From positions 1-64,000 of the forward strand of contig JARBJD010000320.1 in the NCBI GenBank assembly GCA_033064195.1: a stretch of DNA of 64,000 bases. The letters are read 5' to 3'. The notes beneath the pieces were generated by a model that saw nothing but the letters and a program-made list of their open reading frames with translations, searched no databases and had not been told where the DNA came from. Shown here piece by piece: positions 52,093 through 62,337 of the stretch. A program made the position numbers and the translations under genes. The DNA is from Blattamonas nauphoetae. Lineage: Eukaryota; Preaxostyla; Oxymonadida. The number at the start of each line of letters is the position of its first letter. Within the stretch, counting starts at the first letter, position 1.

Positions 52093-55000
52093 ATGACATC
52101 AACTAGCATTCCCTCTCAGTCTTCTGAAATGATCTATTTTGACTCTGTCAAACGATTCGATCCACTTCTCGCTTCTTACTCAAACCCGCACACGATAGAT
52201 CCTCAATGGTATCAACAATCTCTTGTCATTTTTCTGCAGAGTGTGTTTTTCATGCATTTTTTGATATATCTCCTCTCGTCAGGAAATCTGAACCACATGA
52301 CCAATGAACAACGAAATGATCTCCTTCATCGTTTTGGTGCATCTATGACTCAACGCGATTGTCAAGTTTGTTCGTTGCATTCAATATTCTCCACTTTCAT
52401 GCATCCTTCTAATCCAGGACATCGATGTTGGATCGCTCACGAGAATCGGTCTGTTTCTCTTTTCTTGATTGTTTCAGTGTCATCCGATGAAGATGTGATC
52501 ACTCTCCTCCACACTTCGGGAATCTCTCATTCGATTCTCCACCAGATCAAGCCGAATCAGACCAACAATGATCGACTCATTCAACTTGTCCAACTCTCTG
52601 AAATATTTCCCCTGGTCTCGATTGAACCTCTCTCAGAAGATCTTCCATCTCTTTTCCGCAATTTTCTCTGCACCCCTCTCCCATATCTCGAAAACGACGA
52701 TCAAAATCGTCGATCCTCATTCTCGGCGTTTGTGGACATTCTGTGCAATGAAGTGATGGCGTGTTCCGTTCTTGGTATCGCTGATGAGGTGTATGAAACT
52801 ATCGTCACCAATTTTACCTCCTTTTCGAATGCCTATGTGTTTATTGAGTTTGGCGTCCCCTGGGTTGGCAATGATTTGAACACCTTACAAATGGTCATTG
52901 AAATCTCTCAAAATATTCCTGTTTGCATTCTCATTGTTTTTCAACTCTCCTCAGGATCCAGTGGAGAGGATCGCTACATTCATCAACCTCTTCTCGCATC
53001 GGTCACTGTTCAATGGAAACTACAATGGCAACCATCCCATGAATCATCTGTCCCAATGTCTCCAATACACTGCCACATTTCTGAATGGTGTGCAGTTTTG
53101 GTCATCCTCACTCTTTCATCTCTTCCTCAGGGGACTGACTATAGTTCATCAGCAATACCAACTATAGTTCATCAGAGGCCCATAATTTCCTTTACACCGA
53201 TTTGGTTACCATCTTCCTTCTCGCATCATGTCCATATCAGTCATCGTAATTGGGATAGAAAGATAGGGAATCCATCAACCAAAGCGCGAATATTTCTTAG
53301 AAGGCACTGCGAGGAAGATCTGATCACATATGCTTTGAGAATCGGTATTGCGACTTCGACAAGTACAGATGTGGATCAATCAAAACTAACGGACAGAACT
53401 CCAACGAAAATAACTTTGTGAACACATATGGTTTCTCAGCATGATGCTGTGAGGATATTCAGCCGAACTGAACAAATCGTGAATCTCTGAAAGGTCTGTG
53501 CTCTTGCTCTTTGAGATTTCTCCTCAGGAACTCAAAAATCTGTCAGCGATGGATTCATTGTCTTCTTGGACCGTATCGTCTCTGATTGGAAGGATTGGTA
53601 CGATGATTCAAACTTTGCTTCATTTTTTCCGATCTGGTCCTCAACGTGTGCTCATCATTTATGAAGAACTCGTCTGAATCAACTTTCATGTCTCTCAGTG
53701 GATTTCCAAACATATCTAAGGGAAAAGCATCCCAGACTGAGTGACTTTCTGACTTTTCAACGATCGTCTGGTCTTTGGACAGTATAGCACTGTTCGTGTG
53801 TGACTTGTCACTTTATCAATCCTTTTTCACAATTCCAATATTACTCATCACAGGATACAGTCACTCAACTCATCTCTCATTCAAACTCGAAAATCAAACA
53901 CTAGTCTCAAACTTTCCTCTCCCTGAAGTCCATCCTCTACACCATTGTTGATTTTTTACCTCGATACTTGAGTGTATGCATCTTTTTTCTTCTAAGTCTC
54001 GACTTTCTTTTCAATTCTGGCTCTCAGCATTTCAGATCATCTTTGTCATATTCAGCACTTTGTTCAAGCAACCTCCCCCCAGAATCCTTCACCGACTTGA
54101 TATCTTCAGTCACTCCGATTTTCTGAAGTCTTTTCAATCTCTATTGCTTGACCGCACGATCACATTCTCGATATGTGATTTCTGCCCTCATGGAGCACTA
54201 TCTCCTTCTCTCACTCTTGAGCACGGTTTTTTCTGCTGGAAATCGCTCTTTTTTCTGGACTTACCTCTCATCCTTCTCCTCTTTTAACCCACATCAACTC
54301 TTTCACCTTCTCAACAGAACTAATCATTCAAACCAAACATACTAACCTCAAAACCGTCTTCTTCTTCATTTTATGTCATTTTTTCAATCTTTATCGAAAA
54401 GAAGTGGATAAATCTCACAGATCTCCAATTGTGGGATGCTGATGAACGAGAGTTGAAACTGCTGATGAACTATAGACAGTCCCCTTCCTCAGCCCATCCC
54501 GACCTCATCGACTCGTTTCTCGAAACAGTCGATCTCTCCTCTTCTCCCTCCGACACTCCCTTCTCTCACGATCGACACCTAAACCTCATCTCCGCACTCA
54601 GCCAGTCTTCGTCTCCTCTCTTCACCAAACTCAGCGAACCGCTCCTCGACCCAACATTCCACCTCCACTCCCTCCACTCCCCTCGCTCGTTCACCGACCC
54701 TGCCAGCTCCTTCATCCGCATGGCCAGCACCAACCCTCCCTTTTTCCGCTGTCTCTTCGAGATGTTCTCTGGATTCATTATAGATATCGCCCTCTGGACT
54801 GCCTTGTGCACCGTTGAAGTGGTGTCTGACTCACCATCTGAACCGCACTGTCTGGACTTTGGGATAATGACAGATAATTTCGTTGTGCTGCTCAAAGCGA
54901 TGACAGAAGCAAGGATGGACATTGCACAGTACATCGCACAATTCAATTTGCTCCCGCACTTTCTCCTCACTCTCCTCGTTCTCTCAGCTGCGAGCACGAA

Positions 55001-57258
55001 CGACGAGCTGTCAACAGCTGCTGTGTCTGTCTTCTCGAACCAGTTTGGCCTGTCCACACCTCACACCGAAGCCCTCCTCTTCGCCACTCCGACGACATTC
55101 CCTATCAGCGATGCATTCACCTCGACACACTCAGAAATCGCGCGAGTCAGATGGCAAGAGAGGTTCATGCAGGTCGATTTGTGCTGAAGCAGGTCGTTGT
55201 GTGGCGTTGATGTCTCTCTGACATCTCCTTCACCGACCACAAAATTGATCGCGCGAGAATGCTTGTAATTCCTTTCGCTGGTTGTCTTGTGAACGCGCTT
55301 CACTCGACCACAACACTCCCTCACTCCTTCCCCTTTCTCTCCCGAGCTGTGCGGATTGTCAAGCCAGTCAAGTGTGTGGAACGACAGCAGCCAACTGTCT
55401 GCACTCCCTGTACTGACAGCACTGGCCGACATGGAAATCATTCCCGCTTCCTGTTTTTCCAATGGGGACAGAAATTGACTCACGAAGAGGAGGAGAGAAG
55501 AGACATCACCTTTCTCCATCTCTTCCCTTTCTTGGAACAGATTCACAAACCTTTTTCTGTCGTCGTTCAACATGGAATGCTGGTCCGAAAAACAGAAAGT
55601 CCACCTCTCCCTCCCTCGAGTGGTGGAATGTTTGGTGGAGATGGCGACAGTGAATGCCTACAACACTCCCATCACTCTCCTCAGAGAAATGAGAACGCTG
55701 ACAAAATTCCTCTCACACGTCGATCCAGAGACACACACTGTCCAGCATCATTCCATCTTCGAATCATCATTCGAACAGTCGATCGTCGAGAGGCTGAAAT
55801 CAGCTGAGGGCGAGGAGAGATGGAGGCTTGTGACGCAGCTGGCAGTGGCATCTCACAATTGTCCCGATCTGACGGATGAACTGATGAACGTGGAGAATGA
55901 CGTCCAAGCACTGTTCGTCTTGTCTATTCACACATTCAGATCATCGTCTCATCTCTTCTTCAGTTTCAAATCGAATCCAGATGCACTCGACCGCGTGATC
56001 GAGTTCGCCGGTCGACTCAACAATCTCCAGTTGGTCGCAGAAGCCCTGTTTCACATTGGAGACACTGTCAGCACGTGCCTCAATCCACATCTCGAGTACA
56101 CTGTGTTTGATGTCGACAGAAGGCTTGTTCTGCGGGATCTTGTCTTCAACACTCTTCGTGTGATGGTTGCTCGATGTGAGGAAGGAGTGGAGGAGAGATG
56201 TGATCTGGGGAAGGATGAAGCGATGGTCCAGATTGTCGATTCGTGTTTGAAAGTGTTGCGATTCCTGATGGTCAAAGAGTCGTTCGACTCATCACCGTTC
56301 GTTGACATTCTGATCTCACTGACAGTGACAACCGATCTCTCTTCTCCGCTCGATCCTGCTCGTTCTGCAGCAGATCGAAGAGCGAACCCGAAACACTCCA
56401 ACGCCTTTCTCGGTCTGCACAGCCACTTTCCTTGCAGGAAGCGTCCCCAATCATCCACCGCCCAACAACCACTCACATTCCACGTCGCATCCGTCCTTCT
56501 CTCTGCCATCCTCGACCCGACCTATCTCTCTCAACGGGCTCTCTCAATCCCATCTTCAAGAGGCTCTCCTTTCATTTCTCAAACTACCTCCTACATCTCC
56601 CTTTCTCAGCTTCTTCAAGGACTGAACGAGTATTTTATTGATGGCGTCGCGAAACAATCATCCAATCTTGTTTGTTTCCTTGTTGAGATGACGAAACGGT
56701 GCTCTTCACAAATTCTGACATCCGACGATCAATTTGAGATCGGTTTCGATCATTTGAACAGACACGCAACATCCCAACAGCTCTTCCTCACTCTCCTCGA
56801 AATGATATTTCCAGTTGATGTATCACACGTCTCCGCTTCCGCACTCCTTCCACTCGCTCCCTTCCCTCACTCGAATTCTCACAATTGTCGTGCCTTCATC
56901 GCCAGACAGAACGGAGCTTTGTTTTGAGCAGGACGAGCACTCCCAACTTCTGAACTCGTTCCTCTCTCTCGTTCTGTCTCTCATCAACACAGCCACTCCA
57001 TCCACTCTCCACCCTCCTCTCTCCTCTCTTCTCTCCGTCCTCTCCATCGCTCTTGTCCGTCTGGACACCTTCCCATCATCGCTGAAACATCATTCCAGAT
57101 TCTACGATTTGTTCAGACTGAGTGAGAATCGGTCCAACCCACAAATGAGGCAGTTTGTGCTCGCTCTGAGTTCAGATGGGATGGAAGACAGAAGTGATCT
57201 CGCCCTTGACTCGTTCTCGATGACATTTCTGAAGGTCTGGAAAGGAGCCAATGTATAA
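52093..57258 (+). pseudogene. Large ARM/HEAT-like gene, copy 2, decayed and carrying transposon 2
   Basis: Second copy of the 16481-20553 gene. Start MTSTSIPSQSSEMIYFDSVK. The same introns are recognisable, including the 29-bp one (GTCTGT...TTTCAG near 52455-52490). Transposon 2 (53131-54483) sits at the acceptor of the fifth intron. Beyond it the coding sequence resumes (HPDLIDSFLETVDLSSSPSD at 54495) but changes frame several times (near 55150, 55260, 55570, 56860), and ends FLKVWKGANV with TAA at 57256-57258. Mostly full length, at least four frame changes; best taken as a pseudogene. Confidence 0.65.
53131..54483. mobile_element. TIR transposon 2, non-autonomous, inserted at a splice acceptor
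   Basis: 1353 bp flanked by CTTCCTCAG (53122-53130 and 54484-54492). The TIRs are 24 bp with one mismatch, beginning GGGACTG. The word GTTCATCAG is repeated with an exact 23-bp period at both ends. Comparison with the intact paralogue at 17470-17520 shows the empty site. No credible coding cargo; the internal sequence is A+T-rich and unassigned. Termini and iteron period match transposon 3 (CTCATCAAG, also 23 bp). Confidence 0.9.
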
Positions 57259-57775
57259 CGCCACGTCCAGAGTTCTCAATTCGACAAGTTTGAAGCAATC
57301 TGGGATCCTGGCGAAATCCGAACCAATCTCATCGGTCAGATGATTCACTATCCATTTTGTCAGACGTCGTCATGTTGGGTGGTTTAAAGAAGACACGAGG
57401 TGAAGAGGAGAATCTGAATCCTCATTTTGTTGACTCTTCTCGCTTTTATCTTCATTGTGACCTTCGCATCTGATGGTTCCATCAAGAAATGAGTGTAGGT
57501 CAAGGGAACGGTATCCGCACCAGAGAAGATTTGAGGATCAAGTTATCGGAGGAGTATTTGTTGACTTTGTGATTGCACAGCAGACATACTCGAGTTCGAT
57601 GCAAAAATGGCGAACGAAGGGCATGATCAAAACCGGCAGAAGAAGGAGTGAAATCTTAGACAGCTATTTCCAACATATGATTTGTGAGAAGAATCACTGG
57701 AATCAACAGATATTGTGATGTGAAAATGGAAATAGTGTCTCCCCACACAAGACTTGTTAATCTCATCCTTTCTTT
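57259..57775. other. Convergent intergenic region
   Basis: Between the end of the large copy-2 gene and a minus-strand ARM-like pseudogene. No gene, RNA or repeat recognised. Confidence 0.35.
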
Positions 57776-58889
57776 CTAAAATGATGTATTTCCACCTAAA
57801 TAGCGGATCAGACGTACACCCACGGGGGTAATCAGGCCGGGAATACGGATCCCGAATGGACCAGCATCAACAATTGGGTGATGGAGCTCGATCTGGTCCG
57901 TGAGGCCTTCTTCGCGCAGTTTGGCCACAATATGCTGTCCTAGCTTCTGAACAGCTGAACTATCCTTCCGCCATTGCCCGAAGCCTTCCGAGAGCTTCTC
58001 AAGGAGGATGCATGTGACGTTGTCGTTGTCGTAGAAATGAAGACAGTTAAGAAGGGTAACAGCGAAAGGAGACGTCAGGAAAAACTGGGTCATCTCTTCC
58101 ATGAACGGCGAACATTCAACGATCGTCCCAATCAGATTGGGGAAATCGTCAAAAGCTTCAGAATTTTCAACTTCCGCGATTCGCCGTCTTTGGTTGCATA
58201 CGAACACCAGAAAGGGTTCAATGGGACGGAAAAACTTGTCGAGGAAGGTCTGTTGGAATGTATCCACCGAAAGTTGTCTGTCTCGGCAGATTATTTGGGT
58301 TGATGATGGAGTTGAACAAGACAGTAACTTTGCCACAGTTGCCATTAAAACAAATCTGAAGGAGGGAGAGATGTAGTTCCTGTTCATAGAATGCTTGTGG
58401 GAGGTGTTCGAAGACTCCTGTTGCTATAAAATCGAATTGGATGTCGGGACTCGTGCAGGACACCATTCCATCCAGAAGGCGTAAGATGGACCTGGAAATC
58501 ATCTCGTTGGATCTTGTGAGGAGCAGAACAATTGACTCGGTGAAACCAGAGCATGAGCCATCTGGTGTCGGGACAAGTTCGAACAGAACCTGTTCTGAGG
58601 TGACTTCATTAAACAGAACAGGCGTGATATTCTCCAGAATTGCACATGCTTTTTCGGTTGCTTTGTTATCTGGATTGTTTCCTTCCTTGATGAAGTCAAC
58701 AAGTGACAAATACACTTTCGATTCTTGTTCGAAGGATCTGAAGTGGAGCAATGGTCTCAGAAACAAGGGAGTTTTGTCGTCATGGTAAGCTTGGATAAAA
58801 GACCAGATCGAATTGGGTTGACTAGAAGTCGAACTGGTCGTCATAGAGATGAAGGAAGTGAACAATTTTCGATCCAAACCATAAGACAT
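57776..58889 (-). pseudogene. Small ARM/HEAT-like family gene with one frame change
   Basis: First part from 58889: SSTSSQPNSIWSFIQAYHDD, ENITPVLFNEVTSEQVLFEL, GFTESIVLLLTRSNEMISRS, YEQELHLSLLQI. It changes frame near 58340-58380 into TVAKLLSCSTPSSTQIICRD, RPIEPFLVFVCNQRRRIAEV and KLREEGLTDQIELHHPIV, ending LIRYLGGNTSF and TAG. Together these cover the full family length, so the break is a single-base change or an assembly error. Closest relative in the window is the 49760 copy (shared EQILFELVP and CGFTENI/CSGFTESI blocks). Confidence 0.6.
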
Positions 58890-59357
58890 GAACTCTTGTG
58901 GGTCGCGTCGCTCTTCTTCGCATTGTAGGCATCACTCATAATACCTGCTGGACTACTTTCGAGAAATTCAGTGGAATTCTCGGATTTGACACATCGAAGC
59001 CATCAATAGTTCATTCCCAAGTTTTCCGTGATTTCAAACGAGCTGAACCTCAATTCGTTCCCAATTCTCGATGATCTTTCGTCAGACAATTGACATAAAT
59101 TCGTTATTGTGTCAAATGTGTTCATTTCTCGAGGAATTAAGACCAGTCCTAAATCTGTCCCATACTCAAAGACTGCACATACGAGATCTTAAATCACTCT
59201 CAAACGGGAACAACTGAAAACCTCATGAATCCATCTTCAAATGTTTGTTGTGTTTTCTCACTCTGAATCGTTTTGTTCTGCTTCTCTCTCTATAATTTTG
59301 GACAGTCACCTGAAATAGTTGATCCTTTACCGTGGCCTCTGAGTGATTTTTGTCTCA
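58890..59357. other. Intergenic or 5' region of the next gene
   Basis: Divergent space between two ARM-like genes. It ends with a splice acceptor (TTTTTGTCTCAG at about 59346-59357), so a 5' exon of the next gene should lie here, but I could not identify it. Confidence 0.35.
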
Positions 59358-61283
59358 GAAATTTGTCCCCAATGAACTTGGTCATCTGCTCAACAAGCTT
59401 GTCGCTTTTCTTCGTGATCAGACCACTCTGACTCCTGAAATTGTGAATCAAACCAGATCATTTCTCTTTGATCTCCACAAGAAACACAAAAAATTCATAT
59501 TATTCACATGGCCAACATTCACTCAATCTCTGGGCCCCGATCAGTCACCTATTCGCTTTGAAACCACGCTTTGGCACATTCTTCTGTCACTCCACAATAC
59601 TTGCCTCTCAGAGACTGTATTGATGATAGCAGAGTCTCAATTCTCCTTCATGGGGTCATTCACATTGCAGAAATACTTGGAAATGGGATTTCTTCGTTCA
59701 GTCCTTTCCGCTCTGGAAGAACAAAGTCCTCTCGAAACACCTCTCTCAGATCCTCTGCACGCTGTGTTTCTCTCATTTTCTGTGCAAATTCGTCGTGCAA
59801 TGGAAGAAACAAACATCTCCGTGCCTCATATTCTTGGTCCACTCGAACAATATCTCACTTTCCACCTGACAAATCCAACAGTTACCATCTTCCCCGAAAA
59901 AGCTTCCGAAGCCGAAGAAGACTGGCTTTCGAGATGGGCAACAATAAGTTCTGAATTTCCTCCCATCGTCTCCTTTCTCACTCACATTCTGGGGATGAAG
60001 TTACGATCACCGAGACAGTTCAATTTGTCCAGCGTCTGTTGAAGTCAGCGCTCGAAGCGAGGAGGAAGGAGACCGTGGTTGTGGAGGACATGCCTGAACC
60101 ATTGTTGCTGTCCACCAAATTGCACCCTGATCAGGCAACTGACGAAATAGCCCAAATTCTCGACGCTGCATCGTCGTTCCTCATTTCACGTTCTTCGCTC
60201 TCCACGGCCGACGCTGCTGATGTCCTCCTCTTCCTCGCCATCTTCGAAAATCTGTTCTTCCGGTCTTTCCCTTTCAACGATCCTAACTACGAACCAGAGG
60301 ACCCACCCGATCCAATCCACCGAGCTCACGAAATGTCGATGTCCGATGACTTTCGAAACAGCCTCGCGCGACTTCTTGTCCTCTCTGTCATGTCTGGCAA
60401 TGCACCCATCGCGATGAAAGGCAGAGAGCTCGTTCTATGTTGGACGAAAGTGTGGAATCAAGAGTCACTTTCATCACTTTTGGAATCTGGAACTGTGAAG
60501 ACACTGGCCCACATCTCATCCGATCTTTGCACGCCTCACTCGAAAGACGAGGCAGAGATGGACGATCTGATCGCTCAGGTGGTTATACAAAGCTTGGACG
60601 TGTGTGATTTCGAAGCAGAAGTGCGACAGAGACGAACGAAAATGGAAGAACACTCGAGCAGTTCGTTGTGGACGAGATTCTCATCCCAACACGAAAGTCT
60701 CTTGTTGCCTCTGCTCGAAAGGAATCGAAGTTGATGGAGATGAGTATTGAGCTCGATCGAGACGTTAATGTTCCGCATCTCATGGAATACATGAAGGAAG
60801 TGTGGGAGGAGGTTCGACTGGAAGCAGTTGGAATTGTTGAGAATGAACCTTCTTCCGCTGTCCCTCTCTTTGACACTGGACTTGTTTTCGAAGCTGCCAT
60901 TCGAATCGATTGTGTCTGCCCTCTCGTCACTCTCCTCGTTCATCACAGCCAAGCCCTCGCCAGCCGACACAATCGCATCCTGTGCTTCCATCTTCCTCTA
61001 CAAACTCCGAACCGATCTCAGATCATACATATCTTCCTCGTCGTTTCCAGCAACTGTCGCTCGAACACTTCCTCCTCTCCTTGCAACTAAGAACGTACAA
61101 CTGTTCGGACACACAGTGAATCTGTTGAAAGCGATCATCACCCACTTTGGCAGGGATCATCCAGAAAGGATGGCAGAACATGGACTCTTCTTCAGTTTGA
61201 TGGATGTGCTCAGAATGAAGAAGGGAGCAGAATCACACCCACAAGAAAGGGAAGCGGGAAAATCGAGACGTTGGAAACGATAA
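59358..61283 (+). pseudogene. Large ARM/HEAT-like gene, decayed
   Basis: Begins at an acceptor with KFVPNELGHLLNKLVAFLRD. Helical blocks follow: ILLSLHNTCLSETVLMIAES, SDPLHAVFLSFSVQIRRAME. Frame changes near 60000 (to TITETVQFVQRLLKSALEAR), near 60660 (to FVVDEILIPTRKSLVASARK) and near 60900 (to VSALSSLSSFITAKPSPADT). It ends NVQLFGHTVNLLKAIITHFG...RRWKR with TAA. At least three frame changes and no identified 5' exon, so probably a pseudogene of the same broad superfamily as the 23477 gene. Function unknown. Confidence 0.55.
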
Positions 61284-61516
61284 ACACTGAATTGGCTGGT
61301 GGTCGACATCATCGTGCGAAGGGAAGGAGATGATTCCAGCAGATCGTGAGATTGTCATCATCAGCGAGACGGATTCACGACTTTGACGGACGTTGAGTTC
61401 TTTGGGAACGAATGGGAGATCAGTGTATTTTCTTGGATGATTCGTGGAAGGAAAGAAAGACGGAATCCAGACACATCGTAACAATTGTTTCACTCATGTT
61501 GCAGGATGCTTTACTA

Positions 61517-62337
61517 GTCACCTGACAGGTAAATAACAAATCGGTAGTTTTTGGGGTCCCAAAAGTGAATAGTAACACTGGATTTCCGATTTTTCGACAA
61601 TTTTCAATCTAAATGACATTTTATGAATAAATGAAGTGTCCTAGGTGGTTCAGAACAAATAGTTTTGATTACCCAGCATGATTTTCTCATGGACTTGAAA
61701 AGTTGATCTCGTTGTATCTTCATAACCAGACAAAATTTTGACCTGAAATTTTCGCGAAAATGAATGTTTTGAGAAATGTAAACTTTTGACATTTCAACTT
61801 TTCAAAAATTTTTCCCTCGAGAGAATGTGAAATCCACTTTTAACGGATGTCTGAAATTGACTTCTCACCGTGCATCAGATGGGAATCCCGTTTTCAAAAT
61901 TCATCAAAATGATGTCAACACTGTCACAATCGAATCAAACTGGTCAATTTTGCATACAAGGTGAATGGTGAGTGACAAGTTCGAAGACTCTCTGAAAATT
62001 CCTCGAAAACGATGAAAACCATGATTTTGTGATCGTCGAAGAAAAAAGTTGAAATATCAAAAGTTTACATTTCTCAAAACATTCATTTTCGCGAAAATTT
62101 CAGGTCAAAATTTTGTCTGGTTATGAAGATACAACGAGATCAACTTTTCAAGTCCATGAGAAAATCATGCTGGGTAATCAAAACTATTTGTTCTGAACCA
62201 CCTAGGACACTTCATTTATTCATAAAATGTCATTTAGATTGAAAAATTGTCGAAAAAATCGGAAATCCAGTGTTACTATTCACTTTGGGACCCCAAAAAC
62301 TACCGATTTGTTATTTACTCCCGGGTTTTCAGGTGAC
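61517..62337. mobile_element. Foldback/MITE element with about 295-bp inverted repeats, TA flanks
   Basis: 61517-61815 and 62045-62337 are inverse copies with small differences at the tips (GTCACCTGACAGG against GTCACCTGAAAACCCGGG). The dinucleotide TA stands directly outside both ends (61515-61516, 62338-62339), as in Tc1/mariner-type insertions. The centre (61816-62044) is unique and noncoding. The high A+T of the arms and lack of genes mark it as non-autonomous. Confidence 0.8.

Noticed and set aside
53131-54483. Gene at 53976-54287 (103 codons) inside transposon 2
   Set aside because: Hydrophobic low-complexity reading of T/C-rich DNA with no start context, domain or paralogue; more likely noncoding.
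49760-61283. Programmed ribosomal frameshifting to explain the many frame changes in ARM-like genes
   Set aside because: The changes fall at different places in each copy and no common slippery site or downstream structure recurs; decay or base-level assembly errors are simpler.
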